DNA of 64,000 bases from Streptomyces sp. A 4/2 (lineage in GTDB: Bacteria; Actinomycetota; Actinomycetes; Streptomycetales; Streptomycetaceae), in contig NZ_CALNVW010000010.1 in assembly GCF_940670765.1 (NCBI RefSeq), positions 124,001 through 188,000 of the forward strand, written 5' to 3'. Of the stretch, positions 36,270-46,030 are shown in pieces; the first letter of the stretch is position 1, and the number at the start of each line of letters is the position of its first letter. Both the position numbers and the translations under genes were made by a program. The notes under the pieces were generated by a model that saw only the letters and a list, made by a program, of their open reading frames with translations, was not told the DNA's origin and made no database searches.

Positions 36270-38258
36270 ATGAACGGGAGCGGCGAGGCAGTGGCGGAGC
36301 GCGAACAGAGCGAGGCGCTCAGCACACTGCACCGGGTCTTCGGATACGACGCCTTCCGCGGCGAGCAGGAAGAGATCATCGAGCAGGTGGTCAACGGCGG
36401 GGACGCCGTGGTGCTGATGCCCACCGGCGGCGGAAAGTCCCTCTGCTACCAGATCCCCGCGCTGGTCAGACCCGGTACGGGTGTGGTGATCTCGCCGCTG
36501 ATCGCGCTGATGCAGGACCAGGTGGACGCGCTGCGCGCCCTCGGTGTGCGCGCCGGGTTCATGAACTCCACGCAGGACTTCGACGAGCGGCGCACGGTGG
36601 AGGCCGAGCTGCTCGCCGGGGAGCTGGACCTGCTGTACCTGGCGCCCGAGCGGCTGCGCGTGGAGTCCACGCTGGGGCTGCTGAGCCGCGCGAAGATCTC
36701 CGTGTTCGCGGTCGACGAGGCGCACTGCGTGGCCTCCTGGGGACATGACTTCCGGCCGGACTACCTGGCCCTCTCGCTGCTCGGCGAGCGCTGGCCCGAG
36801 GTACCGCGGATCGCCCTGACCGCGACCGCCACCCGGGCCACGCACCAGGAGATCACCCAGCGGCTCGGGATGTCCGGCGCACGGCACTTCGTGGCGGGCT
36901 TCGACCGGCCCAACATCCAGTACCGGATCGTCCCGAAGAACGACCCCAAGAAGCAGCTGCTCGCCTTCCTGAAGGAGGAGCACGCCGGGGACGCGGGCAT
37001 CGTCTACTGCCTCTCCCGCGCCTCCGTGGACCGGACCGCCGAGTACCTGTGCAAGAACGGCATCGAGGCGGTGCCGTACCACGCGGGCCTGGACGCGGGC
37101 ACCCGCGCCGTCCACCAGTCGCGGTTCCTGCGCGAGGAGGGCCTGGTGGTCGTGGCGACCATCGCCTTCGGGATGGGGATCGACAAGCCGGACGTCCGGT
37201 TCGTGGCCCACCTGGACCTGCCCAAGTCGGTGGAGGGGTACTACCAGGAGACCGGCCGCGCGGGACGGGACGGGATGCCGTCCACGGCGTGGATGACGTA
37301 CGGCCTCCAGGACGTGGTCCAGCAGCGGAAGATGATCCAGACCGGCGAGGGCGACGAGACGTTCCGCCGCCGGGCCGCCGCGCACCTCGACGCGATGCTG
37401 GCGCTCTGCGAGACCGCCGGATGCCGTCGGGTCCAGCTGCTCCAGTACTTCGGCCAGGAGGCCGTGACACCGGCCTGCGGCAACTGCGACACCTGCCTCA
37501 GCCCGCCCGAGACCTGGGACGGGACGGTGGCCGCGCAGAAGGTGCTGTCCACGGTGGTGCGGCTGGACCGGGAGCGCCGGCAGAAGTTCGGGGCGGGGCA
37601 GATCGTCGACATCCTGCTGGGCCGGAAGACCGCCAAGGTCATCCAGTTCGACCACGACCAGCTGTCGGTCTTCGGCATCGGCGAGGACCTGTCGGAAGGC
37701 CAGTGGCGGGGCGTGGTGCGGCAGTTGCTGGCGCAGGGGCTGCTCGCCGTCGAGGGGGAGTACGGCACGCTGGTGCTGACCGGCACCAGCGGTTCGGTGC
37801 TGGCGCGGGAGGCCGAGGTCCGGCTGCGCAAGGAGCCCGAGAAGGCCGTGGTGCCCAGGCCCGCGAAGGGTGAGAAGAAGGCCAGAGCCGCCGCGGCGGT
37901 CGCCGATCTGTCGGCGGAGGCGGTGCCGGTCTTCGAGGCGCTGCGGGCATGGCGGGCGCAGCAGGCCAAGGAGCAGGGCGTTCCGGCGTATGTGATCTTC
38001 CACGACGCGACCCTGCGGGAGATCGCCACGGTGCGGCCGTCCTCGCTCGGGGAACTCGGCGGGATCGGCGGTCTGGGCGAGAAGAAGCTGGCGACGTACG
38101 GGGAGGGCGTGCTGGGGGTGCTGGCGGGCGGTTCCCCGGACGCGCCCGAGAAGCCGGATGCCCCGAAGGAACCGGACGCACAGGACGTCCCGGAGGAGTG
38201 GGACGCATCCGAGGAGCCGCCCGCGCCCGAGGAGTCGTACGCGCCCGAGGATTTCTGA
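36270..38258 (+). CDS. recQ: RecQ-type ATP-dependent DNA helicase
   Basis: 662 aa superfamily-2 helicase that unwinds DNA 3' to 5' in recombination and repair. Walker A is PTGGGKS (51-57), and the DEAH box is at 149-152 in [15 protein letters not shown]. Motif VI lies in [10 protein letters not shown], and a zinc-binding cysteine set follows (CETAGCRR ... CGNCDTC). RQC and a short HRDC-like region complete the core. The last 40 residues are Pro/Glu/Asp repeats ([15 protein letters not shown]). ATG 36270 was chosen over an upstream frame because GGGGGACC precedes it; no partner gene adjoins. Confidence 0.93.
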   Translation: MNGSGEAVAEREQSEALSTLHRVFGYDAFRGEQEEIIEQVVNGGDAVVLMPTGGGKSLCYQIPALVRPGTGVVISPLIALMQDQVDALRALGVRAGFMNSTQDFDERRTVEAELLAGELDLLYLAPERLRVESTLGLLSRAKISVFAVDEAHCVASWGHDFRPDYLALSLLGERWPEVPRIALTATATRATHQEITQRLGMSGARHFVAGFDRPNIQYRIVPKNDPKKQLLAFLKEEHAGDAGIVYCLSRASVDRTAEYLCKNGIEAVPYHAGLDAGTRAVHQSRFLREEGLVVVATIAFGMGIDKPDVRFVAHLDLPKSVEGYYQETGRAGRDGMPSTAWMTYGLQDVVQQRKMIQTGEGDETFRRRAAAHLDAMLALCETAGCRRVQLLQYFGQEAVTPACGNCDTCLSPPETWDGTVAAQKVLSTVVRLDRERRQKFGAGQIVDILLGRKTAKVIQFDHDQLSVFGIGEDLSEGQWRGVVRQLLAQGLLAVEGEYGTLVLTGTSGSVLAREAEVRLRKEPEKAVVPRPAKGEKKARAAAAVADLSAEAVPVFEALRAWRAQQAKEQGVPAYVIFHDATLREIATVRPSSLGELGGIGGLGEKKLATYGEGVLGVLAGGSPDAPEKPDAPKEPDAQDVPEEWDASEEPPAPEESYAPEDF

Positions 38259-38327
38259 GCCGTGAGGGTCCCGAGGGTCCTGAGGTCCTGAGGGGTCCCC
38301 GAGGGGGAGGGCGCACGCACGGGCGGT

Positions 38328-38367
38328 TCACGCGGGGCTCCGCCCCCCTCGGGGCCGCCCCGCGTGA
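38328..38367. terminator. Bidirectional terminator hairpin
   Basis: A perfect 11-bp stem TCACGCGGGGC / GCCCCGCGTGA with an 18-nt loop lies between convergent recQ (ends 38258) and the GPP34 gene (ends 38427). Confidence 0.75.
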
Positions 38368-38443
38368 CCTCGGGCCCGGCTCCGCGCCGGTCGGGCTCCG
38401 CCCCTCGGGGCTGCCCCGCGTGGACCTCAGGCCCCGCTCCGCC
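38335..38443. repeat. Two-copy degenerate 58-bp direct repeat
   Basis: The stretch 38335-38385 (GGGCTCCGCCCCC...) is repeated with small changes at 38393-38443. The second copy runs through the stop and last codons of the GPP34 gene, so that protein's C-terminus was shaped by the duplication. The first copy holds most of the terminator stem. Confidence 0.6.
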
Positions 38444-39068
38444 GTGACCTGTCGCGCTGGACGTTGCGCCGTACCGCGTTCGCCGGCCACTCGCTGCGGA
38501 TCAGCCCCCGCATCGCCGCCCGGGACCGCCACCCCTCCTGCGCCGTCACCTGCGCCAGGCCGGTCGCCGCGACCAGCGCGGCCAGGGCGCGGCTGCGGTG
38601 GTCGGGGAAGTCCGCCGTCTCCGCCGCCGCGAAGTGCGCGCGGGCCTGCGCCGACCAGTTGTGCGGGCCCGCGGGATGGCGGTGGTAGGGAAGCAGACCG
38701 GCGAAGCGGCGGGTCTCCCTGAGCAGGACGCCCTGCTCCACCAGGCGGTCCAGGTACAGCCCCTCGATCTGGCTGCCGTTCCGGTGGATCCAGCTGCGGG
38801 CGGAGGCCGTTCCGGCGAACGTTCCCTTGCCCGGTTCCGGGAGCAGCGCCAGGACCTGGGCGAGGACCGGGTCGCCCGGCACCAGCGGGTTGACCACCAG
38901 CACCTTGCCCAGGGACTCGGAGATCTGCCCCTGGAGCTCCAGTTCCGCCAGAGCCGCGCCGGCCATCCCGTACTCCAGGTAGCGGCCCCGGCAGAACGTC
39001 TTGCCCCGCGCGGGGTCCAGCGCGAGCAGCAGCAGCTCTTCGGGAAGGGTCGGCTCGGCCCGGCTCAT
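38427..39068 (-). CDS. GPP34 (GOLPH3/Vps74-like) family protein
   Basis: 213 aa. Recognisable GPP34 features are an N-terminal LPEELLLLALDPARGK, then AGAALAELELQGQI and LYLDRLVEQGVLL; eukaryotic relatives bind phosphatidylinositol-4-phosphate at the Golgi. The actinobacterial proteins are uncharacterised, and a membrane-lipid or envelope role is only inferred. ATG 39068 overlaps the end of the fumarylacetoacetase gene by ATGA, so the two are translationally coupled, a curious pairing. The last residues (VRRNVQRDRSRRSGA) are strongly basic. Confidence 0.88.
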   Translation of the reverse strand: MSRAEPTLPEELLLLALDPARGKTFCRGRYLEYGMAGAALAELELQGQISESLGKVLVVNPLVPGDPVLAQVLALLPEPGKGTFAGTASARSWIHRNGSQIEGLYLDRLVEQGVLLRETRRFAGLLPYHRHPAGPHNWSAQARAHFAAAETADFPDHRSRALAALVAATGLAQVTAQEGWRSRAAMRGLIRSEWPANAVRRNVQRDRSRRSGA

Positions 39069-40291
39069 GGCGTGGGTACGATCCTTCCGGTCACCTCGCC
39101 GAGACCCACCCTGGTCCCGTCCGGGCCCGGCGCCCAGGCGGTCATGGTGACCTCGTCGCCGTCCTCCAGGAACGTCCGCTTGCCGTGCGGGAGTTCGAGG
39201 GGCCGGGTGCCGTTCCAGGTGATCTCCAGGAGTGAGCCGCACTGGTCCGGCGACGTGCCACTGACCGTGCCCGACCCGAACAGGTCCCCGGTACGGAGCG
39301 AGGCGCCGTTCACCGTCATGTGGGCCAGCATCTGCGCGGCCGTCCAGTACATCCCGGAGAACGGCGGCTCGGAGATCAGCTGCCCGTTGACCGCCACCGA
39401 GAGGTGCAGGTCGAAGCCGCCCGGCTCCTCGGCCGAGGCGTCGTCGAGGTAGGGCAGCAGGGGCAGTTCACGCTCCGGCGGGGCGGTCCGTGCCGTGTCC
39501 AGCGCCTCCAGCGGGGTCACCCAGGCCGACACCGAGGTGGCGAAGGACTTGCCGAGGAAGGGGCCCAGCGGGACGTACTCCCAGGCCTGGATGTCGCGTG
39601 CGGACCAGTCGTTGAGGAGCTGGAGCCCGAAGACGTGCTCACGGAAGTCGGCCAGCGGGACCGGGCCGCCCTGTCCGGACGGCACGCCGACGACGAAGCC
39701 GACCTCCGCCTCGATGTCGAGCTTGACCGAGGGGCCGAAGACCGGCGCCGGGTCCGAGGGCGCCTTGCGCTGGCCCGACGGGCGTACGACATCGGTGCCC
39801 GACACGACGACCGTGCCCGCGCGGCCGTGGTAACCGATGGGCAGGTGCTTCCAGTTGGGGGTCAGCGCCACCGAGTCCGGGCGGAAGATCCGGCCGACGT
39901 TCGTCGCGTGGTTCTCGCTCGCGTAGAAGTCGACGTAGTCGGCGACCTCGTACGGCAGGTGGAGCGTGACGGCGGACAGCGGATACAGCAGCGGCTCGAT
40001 GTCCGCGCGGTGCGCCGGGACGGTGACCCAGGCGGTCAGCGCCCGCCGTACGTCGCGCCACGCGGTACGCCCCGCCGCGAGCAGCGGGTTCAGCGTGGGG
40101 TGCGCCAGCAGCTTGCTGTAAGGCGAGCCCAGCGCGAACGCCGCGGCTCCGGCATCCAGCACATGACCGCCTATGCGCACACCCACCCGGCGCCGGTCGG
40201 GTTCCGCGGGGGTGGAGAAGACACCGTACGGAAGGTTGTGCGGGCCGAAGGGATCGCCTTCGGACAGGTCGAGCGGGCTCTGCTCAGGCAT
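39065..40291 (-). CDS. fahA: Fumarylacetoacetase
   Basis: 408 aa, last enzyme of tyrosine catabolism, hydrolysing fumarylacetoacetate to fumarate and acetoacetate. The N-terminal SH3-like domain (to about 120) and the FAH core are both present. Metal and substrate residues appear in VDFYASENHATN, LDIEAEVGFVVG and LLNDWSARDIQAWEYVPLGPF. No homogentisate or tyrosine genes adjoin it, and it is coupled downstream to the GPP34 gene. ATG 40291. Confidence 0.95.
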   Translation of the reverse strand: MPEQSPLDLSEGDPFGPHNLPYGVFSTPAEPDRRRVGVRIGGHVLDAGAAAFALGSPYSKLLAHPTLNPLLAAGRTAWRDVRRALTAWVTVPAHRADIEPLLYPLSAVTLHLPYEVADYVDFYASENHATNVGRIFRPDSVALTPNWKHLPIGYHGRAGTVVVSGTDVVRPSGQRKAPSDPAPVFGPSVKLDIEAEVGFVVGVPSGQGGPVPLADFREHVFGLQLLNDWSARDIQAWEYVPLGPFLGKSFATSVSAWVTPLEALDTARTAPPERELPLLPYLDDASAEEPGGFDLHLSVAVNGQLISEPPFSGMYWTAAQMLAHMTVNGASLRTGDLFGSGTVSGTSPDQCGSLLEITWNGTRPLELPHGKRTFLEDGDEVTMTAWAPGPDGTRVGLGEVTGRIVPTP

Positions 40292-40507
40292 GGGGTGCTG
40301 CCTCGCTTTCGGGTCTCTGGGACACGCCTACGTTACGGCGGCAACCGTCACGGCGTCAGCTGTCACCGGACGGACGGGCCGGGCGCATGTTCCAGGTGAA
40401 CCTTCCGGCCGAACGTTCCGGGTGAATGTGTTCCGGCCGGATGCTCCCGGCGGGTGCTCCGGATGAACGCTCCGGGCGGGTGCGCCCGCCGTGCGAGGAT
40501 CCCGCGC
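40292..40507. other. Divergent promoter region with degenerate repeats
   Basis: This 216-bp gap between fahA and the acetyltransferase gene holds several imperfect GTTCCGGGTGAA-like units between about 40388 and 40475. They resemble a decayed short tandem array. I see no clear promoter or gene. Confidence 0.35.
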
Positions 40508-40948
40508 ATGAGCGTAGAGATCGAAGCCGTGCACGAGGTGACCGACGAACTGGTGCGGGCGTTCACCCGCCTCCTTCCGCAACTGTCGTCCACGGCCCGG
40601 CCGCTGGACCGCGAGGCGCTGGCGGCACTGGCCTCCGTCGACACCCAGACGCTGCTGGTCGCGCGGGTCGACGGCGAGGTAGCCGGAACGCTGACCCTGG
40701 TGGTGTCCCCGCTGCCGTCCGGTCGGCGGGCCCATGTGGAGGACGTGGTGGTCGACACCGCCGCTCGCGGCCACGGAGTCGGCAGGGCGCTGATCGAGCA
40801 CGCGCTCGGCGTGGCCGAGGCCGCCGGGGCGCGCACGGTCGACCTCACGTCGCGGCCCTCCAGGGAAGCGGCGAACCGGCTGTACGAACGGGTGGGGTTC
40901 CGGCGGCGGGAGTCGAACGTCTACCGGTACGCGTTCGAGCCGGTGTGA
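40508..40948 (+). CDS. GNAT family acetyltransferase
   Basis: 146 aa, complete GNAT fold. Motif A is VEDVVVDTAARGHGVGRALIEHAL, with the acetyl-CoA loop RGHGVG, and motif B is SREAANRLYERVGFRRRE. The substrate is unknown. ATG 40508 has only a weak upstream site (GAGGAT about 9 nt before). The gene stands alone between fahA and a convergent CocE-type peptidase gene. Confidence 0.9.
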   Translation: MSVEIEAVHEVTDELVRAFTRLLPQLSSTARPLDREALAALASVDTQTLLVARVDGEVAGTLTLVVSPLPSGRRAHVEDVVVDTAARGHGVGRALIEHALGVAEAAGARTVDLTSRPSREAANRLYERVGFRRRESNVYRYAFEPV

Positions 40949-41056
40949 CACGCAGGGGGCAGGTGCCGCGCGGCGGGGCGACAGGCGCTCCGTCAGGAAG
41001 CAGCGGGGCAACGGGCGCCCCGGGAAGGGGACGGCCGCGCCCCGCCGTACCTGGTC

Positions 41057-43051
41057 CTACCCCGCCGTCCGCGGGATCCGCCGCTCCCACGACCGCTGGA
41101 ACACGACCTCGTCCCCGTCCTCGCAGATCACCTCGTTCGACGTGATGAAGACCGCCGCGTCGCAGGTGATCTCGGAGCGCGTCCTGACCCGTACGTCCCA
41201 GCCCGTCTCCGGGCGGTGCAGGCGGATCGACCAGTCCGAGCGGGTGTGCGCGGACAGCGGGTCCGACTCGTTGATCGTGTACGTCTCCAGCGCGTCCTCG
41301 CTGAACTCCAGCCCGTCCGGGTAGATCCGGGTGCCGCCGTAGCGCGGGTCGACCTCCAGCCGCCAGGTCCCCTTCGCCACGTCGCGTACGACCAGCCGCT
41401 CGGGGCGCTCCTCCTGGTCGTCCGGGTAGACCACCGCGAGCGCTTCCGACTGCTCGGGCTCCTCGAAGGTGATGTGGTCCTCGGTGTGCGCGCGGACCGG
41501 TAGTTCCATCGTCGAGGCCGCCGGGTCCAGGGTCCAGCCGTGCGCCGAGTCCGGCTGGGGCCAGATCCACGGCCAGTACGCGGAGGAGACCGACAGCCGG
41601 ATGCGGTGGCCGGGCGGGAAGGTGTGCCCCACGCCGTTGAGTTCGAAGGTGACCGTCTCGGTGGTGCCCGGCTCCCAGATGTCCGCGCGGTCCCGGCCGT
41701 GCCGGGCCGAGAAGTTGAGCGCCCCCCGGGTGACCAGGGTGGAGGAGCCGTCCGGTGCCACGTCGCAGAGCCGGGCGATCACCTGGCCGGTGCGGACCTC
41801 GGAGCGCACCGAGAGGTGGACCTTCGCCCGGCCCAGGATCTCGATCGGCGCCTGGCGGACCGGGAATTCGAAGCAGACGGACTTCGCGTCCTCGTCCCGC
41901 TGGTCCGGCGGCAGGTCGGCGTCGTTGCCGAAGGGGAAGAAGCGCCCCGCGTCCAGGCCGGTCTGCTGCGGGGACCTCACCACCATCGGGTCGCCCTGGA
42001 GCGCGTACGAGACCGGGGTGACGTGCGGCGAGGGCCAGGCCGTGTCGGCGACCCAGCGGCCGGGCAGCTCCGGGTACACCGTCGCGGGCGGGTGCGACTC
42101 GCTGATCCAGGAGCGGAGCAGCGGCTCCTCCATGACACCGGTGTCCTCGCCCTTGAGGTGGTGGTCCCACCAGCGCAGCGTCTCCTGGAGGAAGCCGATG
42201 GCCGGGCCCGGCGGCAGCCCGCGGTCCGGGTACTGGTGCGACCACGGGCCGATCAGCCCCCGGACCCGCGACGGGTCCAGATGCTCGACCAGCCGCAGGA
42301 CGGTGTCCCGGTACGGGTCGTGCCAGCCGCCGACCGCGAGCACCGCCGCGTCGATGGCCGTGTAGTCCTCGCAGACGCTGCCGTGCCTCCAGTAGGCGTC
42401 GCGGGTCTGATGGGCGAGCCAGGTGTGGATGAAGGGGTCCACGGCCTCCAGCCGGCGCAGCCACATGTCCCGCCACACGGAGCCGACCTGTGCCGGGTCC
42501 GGCGGCCGGCACACGAAGGCGAGCATCGTCGCCGCCCAGGCGTGCATGTCCACGGCGAGCACCGAACCGCCCATGTAGTGGACGTCGTTGTCGTAGCGGT
42601 CGTCGGCCGAGCAGACCGTCACGATCGCCTTGAGCGGTTCGGGTGCGAGGGCCGCGATCTGGAGCGAGTTGAAGCCGCCCCAGGAGATGCCGAACATGCC
42701 GACCTTGCCGGTGCACCACGGCTGCTCGGCGAGCCAGTTCACGACGGCGACCCCGTCGGCCAGCTCCTGCGCGTCGTACTCGTCGCCGGGCATGCCGGTG
42801 GAGTTGCCGTGGCCGCGCACGTCCACCCGTACGGAGGCGTAACCGTGGCCCGCGTACCAGGGGTGCCGCTGCCAGTCCCGCGGCGCGGTCCAGTCGCTGA
42901 GCCGGTAGGGGAGGTATTCGAGCAGTGCCGGGACCGGCTCCTCACTGATCGGGCGCCAGATCCTGGCGTACAGCTGGGTGCCGTCCGGGAGGGGGATCCA
43001 GACGTCCTCGCGGCGGGTCTCGTACGGGAAGTCGGTGCGGATTCGAGCCAC
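41057..43051 (-). CDS. CocE/NonD family serine hydrolase (Xaa-Pro peptidase-like)
   Basis: 664 aa alpha/beta hydrolase. The nucleophile elbow is FGISWGGF with Ser123; an N-terminal PDGTQLYARIW strand and a C-terminal jelly-roll (about 400-664, VRTGQVIARLCDVAPDGSS) are as in CocE and PepX. The family contains Xaa-Pro dipeptidyl peptidases and esterases. Its gene starts (GTG with GAGGAGCG upstream) 12 nt after the POT peptide transporter gene, so cleavage of imported proline-containing peptides is the likely job. No signal peptide, so it is cytoplasmic. Confidence 0.88.
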   Translation of the reverse strand: MARIRTDFPYETRREDVWIPLPDGTQLYARIWRPISEEPVPALLEYLPYRLSDWTAPRDWQRHPWYAGHGYASVRVDVRGHGNSTGMPGDEYDAQELADGVAVVNWLAEQPWCTGKVGMFGISWGGFNSLQIAALAPEPLKAIVTVCSADDRYDNDVHYMGGSVLAVDMHAWAATMLAFVCRPPDPAQVGSVWRDMWLRRLEAVDPFIHTWLAHQTRDAYWRHGSVCEDYTAIDAAVLAVGGWHDPYRDTVLRLVEHLDPSRVRGLIGPWSHQYPDRGLPPGPAIGFLQETLRWWDHHLKGEDTGVMEEPLLRSWISESHPPATVYPELPGRWVADTAWPSPHVTPVSYALQGDPMVVRSPQQTGLDAGRFFPFGNDADLPPDQRDEDAKSVCFEFPVRQAPIEILGRAKVHLSVRSEVRTGQVIARLCDVAPDGSSTLVTRGALNFSARHGRDRADIWEPGTTETVTFELNGVGHTFPPGHRIRLSVSSAYWPWIWPQPDSAHGWTLDPAASTMELPVRAHTEDHITFEEPEQSEALAVVYPDDQEERPERLVVRDVAKGTWRLEVDPRYGGTRIYPDGLEFSEDALETYTINESDPLSAHTRSDWSIRLHRPETGWDVRVRTRSEITCDAAVFITSNEVICEDGDEVVFQRSWERRIPRTAG

Positions 43052-43063
43052 GGCAGGCGCTCC

Positions 43064-44578
43064 TCAGTGGACGGGGTGCATGGTGCGTTTGAGCCAGGGT
43101 GCTGCGGCGACGACCGCGAGTCCGGCGACGACGGCGATGGCGCCGTTGACCCCGAAGTACGCGGGGTCGGAGACCTCGCCGTACAGCTTCACGATCTGGG
43201 CCTGAATGCCGTTGGCCAGGGCCAGCGACAGGAACCAGAGGGCCATCGTCTGGCTGGCGAAGGCGGCGGGGGCGAGCTTCGTGGTGGCGGACATGCCCGA
43301 GGTCTCCACCAGGATGTCGCCGAGCCCGAGCAGGGCGTACGAGCCGACGATCCACCAGACGGACATCAGCCAGTCGGTGCCGGTACGGCCGGAAGTGGCC
43401 GGAACCATGATCAGGAAGGAGAGACCGCCGAGGATGGTGCCGATCGCGATCTTGTTGGAGGCGTGCGGCTGGCGCTTGCCCATCCGTACCCAGAGGGCGG
43501 CGACCACCGGGGCCAGCGCCACCTCGAAGGCGCCGAGCGCGGAGGCGTACCAGCTGGCCGGGAAGTGGAAGCCGAAGATCTCCGTCTTGGCGTTGGTCGA
43601 CGCGAGCAGGATCATCGTCGAGTACGCCTGGAAGAGGATGAAGTTGAAGACCACCGAGGAGAGGAAGAGGACGATGTAGGGGCGCAGATGGGCGCGCTCC
43701 GCGCGGGTCACCCGGGGGCTCCGGAACATCACGGCGAAGAAGATGATCGGCGCCACCACCGAGACGACGGTGAGCACGTCCACGGTGCGGTCCAGGGTCA
43801 GCCAGCCGGTCAGCCCGAGGATCACGGCCACCACGGCGACCGCCAGGCACCCGCCGACGATCAGCCTGACCGCGCGGCGCATCGCGGCGGGCGGCAGCGC
43901 CTGTTCGGCGGAGTCGGAGCGGCCCGCGATGTGGCGGCGCCCCAGGACGTACTGGATCAGGCCCAGCGTCATCCCGACGGCCGCGGCGGAGAACCCCCAG
44001 TGCCAGCCCTTGTGGTCACCGAGCCAGCCGGTGATCAGCGGACCGAGGAACGCGCCGATGTTGATGCACATGTAGTACAGCGCGAAGCCGGCGTCCCGGC
44101 GCTGGTCCTCGGTGCGGTACAGCTTGCCGACCAGGGTGGCCACGTTGGGCTTGAGCAGCCCCGTGCCGAGCGAGATGAGCCCGAGGCCCACCCAGGTCAT
44201 GGCGGCCGTCGGGATCGCCATCGAGTAGTGGCCGACGGCGATCAGGATGCCGCCGTACAGGACGGCGCGGTACGAGCCGAGAATGCGGTCGGCGAGCCAG
44301 CCGCCCGCCACCGACACCAGATAGACCAGCGTGCCGTAGGCGGCGGAGACGGAGGCAGCCGCGCCCGGCGACATGCCCAGGCCGTCGTCCGCCACGGTGG
44401 CCGTGAAGTAGAGGACGAGAATGGCCTGCATTCCGAGGAACGAGAATCGCTCCCAGATCTCCAGGCCGGACAGGGTCATCAGACCCCGTGGCTGGCCGAA
44501 GAAGGAATGGTCGTCGCCCGGCTGCGTCGGGGGCTGAGCCGGTGGCGTCAGTCCCGGCTGCGGCTCTGTTCCGGACAA
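43064..44578 (-). CDS. POT/PTR family proton-dependent oligopeptide transporter
   Basis: 504 aa, about 14 membrane helices. The POT signature is clear: EIWERFSFLGMQAILVLYF (the ExxERFxYY-type helix 1), GGWLADRILGSYRAV and GLLKPNVATLVGKLY. It imports di- and tripeptides with protons. The start is a TTG with GGAG about 8 nt upstream. It forms an operon with the CocE-type peptidase gene. A 7-bp inverted repeat lies 36 bp upstream as a candidate operator. Confidence 0.92.
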   Translation of the reverse strand: MSGTEPQPGLTPPAQPPTQPGDDHSFFGQPRGLMTLSGLEIWERFSFLGMQAILVLYFTATVADDGLGMSPGAAASVSAAYGTLVYLVSVAGGWLADRILGSYRAVLYGGILIAVGHYSMAIPTAAMTWVGLGLISLGTGLLKPNVATLVGKLYRTEDQRRDAGFALYYMCINIGAFLGPLITGWLGDHKGWHWGFSAAAVGMTLGLIQYVLGRRHIAGRSDSAEQALPPAAMRRAVRLIVGGCLAVAVVAVILGLTGWLTLDRTVDVLTVVSVVAPIIFFAVMFRSPRVTRAERAHLRPYIVLFLSSVVFNFILFQAYSTMILLASTNAKTEIFGFHFPASWYASALGAFEVALAPVVAALWVRMGKRQPHASNKIAIGTILGGLSFLIMVPATSGRTGTDWLMSVWWIVGSYALLGLGDILVETSGMSATTKLAPAAFASQTMALWFLSLALANGIQAQIVKLYGEVSDPAYFGVNGAIAVVAGLAVVAAAPWLKRTMHPVH

Positions 44579-44613
44579 AGGTGCTGCTCCATTTCAAATC
44601 GAGGTGTTTTGAA

Positions 44614-44635
44614 CATACCGGTCACGCTCGGTATG
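44614..44635. promoter_or_regulatory. Operator-like palindrome upstream of peptide transporter
   Basis: CATACCG and CGGTATG form a perfect 7-bp inverted repeat with an 8-nt spacer, 36-57 bp upstream of the transporter's TTG start. Position and symmetry suit a TetR- or GntR-type repressor; none is encoded alongside. Confidence 0.5.
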
Positions 44636-44755
44636 CGCTCGGGGTGGGCGGGCAGGCGCTCATGGTGATCGAAAGCGGACCGGATACGCTGCCTTGAGTG
44701 CGGACAGCGACACATCGACAATCCGTGTGATCGTCAGCAGACAGGAGATCCCCTC

Positions 44756-45766
44756 GTGACCGTCGTCGAGCCATTCGGGCTGAGGGTGCGGGACCAGGCA
44801 CTTGACGCCGATGTCCAGGCCGGACTGGCGGCTGTCGAGGCCGGGCTGCTCGATGCCACCAAGAGCGAGGTCCCTTTCATCACGGAGGCCGCGCAACATC
44901 TGGTACGGGCTGGGGGTAAGCGCTTTCGTCCGCTTCTCGTGATGCTCGCTGCCCAGTTCGGCGACCCTTATGCACCCGGAGTCGTACCTTCTGCCGTAGT
45001 GGTCGAATTGACACATCTGGCGACGCTTTACCACGACGACGTGATGGACGAGGCAGAAGTGCGCCGCGGGGTGGACAGCGCCAACGCGCGCTGGGACAAC
45101 TCCGTCGCGGTCCTCACCGGCGACTTCCTCTTCGCGCGCGCGTCGCACATCCTGGCCGACCTGGGCCCGGAGGCCGTACGCATCCAGGCCGAGGCGTTCG
45201 AGCGTCTGGTGACCGGTCAGATCCTGGAGACCGCGGGACCGCGGGACGGCCGCGACCCGGTCGACCACTACCTCGACGTCCTGTCGGGCAAGACCGGCTC
45301 GCTGATCGCCGTGTCCGGGCGCTTCGGCGCGATGATGTCCGGCGCCGACGAGAGCGTGGTGAACACCCTCACCCAGTACGGCGAACGGCTCGGCATGGCC
45401 TTCCAGCTGGCCGACGACGTACTGGACATCGCCAGCGACAGCCACGAGTCGGGCAAGACCCCGGGCACCGATCTGCGCGAGGGCATCCCCACCCTGCCGG
45501 TGCTGCGGCTGCGCGCCCAGGCCGCCGCCCACGGCCGGCCGGACGACCTGGCCCTGGTCGAACTGCTCGACGGCGACCTCACGGACGACGTCAGGCACGC
45601 CGAGGCGCTGCGGCTGATGCGGGTTCACCCGGCCCTGGAACAGGCCCGGCAGGACACCGTGCGGTACGCGGAGGAGGCACGGGCCTCGCTCGCGCCGCTG
45701 CGGGAGTGCTTCGCGAAGACGGCGCTGGAGGAACTCTGCGGCGCCGTGGTGCACCGCGTCGGCTGA
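44756..45766 (+). CDS. Long-chain polyprenyl diphosphate synthase
   Basis: 336 aa trans-isoprenyl diphosphate synthase. The first aspartate-rich motif is DDVMD (94-98) and the second is DDVLD (220-224), with GGKRFRP for pyrophosphate binding. The residues before the first motif (LATLYH) are small at positions that set long product length, consistent with an octa- or nonaprenyl product for the menaquinone tail. This agrees with mqnC, menG and two complex I operons in the same region. GTG start with ACAGGAG 7 nt upstream. Confidence 0.93.
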   Translation: MTVVEPFGLRVRDQALDADVQAGLAAVEAGLLDATKSEVPFITEAAQHLVRAGGKRFRPLLVMLAAQFGDPYAPGVVPSAVVVELTHLATLYHDDVMDEAEVRRGVDSANARWDNSVAVLTGDFLFARASHILADLGPEAVRIQAEAFERLVTGQILETAGPRDGRDPVDHYLDVLSGKTGSLIAVSGRFGAMMSGADESVVNTLTQYGERLGMAFQLADDVLDIASDSHESGKTPGTDLREGIPTLPVLRLRAQAAAHGRPDDLALVELLDGDLTDDVRHAEALRLMRVHPALEQARQDTVRYAEEARASLAPLRECFAKTALEELCGAVVHRVG

Positions 45767-45922
45767 CGGATCCGCACCGGCACATCCGGTCGCCCTTACG
45801 GCCGCTCTGCGACCCGCGCCGGTTCAACGCCCCTACGGGGACGGGGGACCGGCGCCGTCGGTTGTCATACCCGAGGGGTACATGGACTTGCTCCCGCGGG
45901 GTGACGCGGAGCGCCGGGGGAT

Positions 45923-45953
45923 TTGGTGGGATGGAACCACCACGCCCCACCAA
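45923..45953. promoter_or_regulatory. Inverted repeat upstream of LolA-like gene
   Basis: TTGGTGGG and CCCACCAA form a perfect 8-bp inverted repeat with a 15-nt loop, 78 bp upstream of the LolA-like start. It is either an operator or a 5'-leader hairpin. Confidence 0.4.
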
Positions 45954-46030
45954 TTCGGGTGAGAATGGCGGCGCGGGGGTGGACGAGAGCAACCGGACGG
46001 ATCGCCGCCGATCACGGAGGTAGGGCACAC

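Noticed and set aside
41540..44668. A 1042-residue plus-strand open frame opposite the peptidase and transporter genes
   Set aside because: It is an antisense frame kept open by high GC at third positions; its composition is Arg/Gly/Asp/Val/His-rich with no domain, while the minus strand encodes two clear families.
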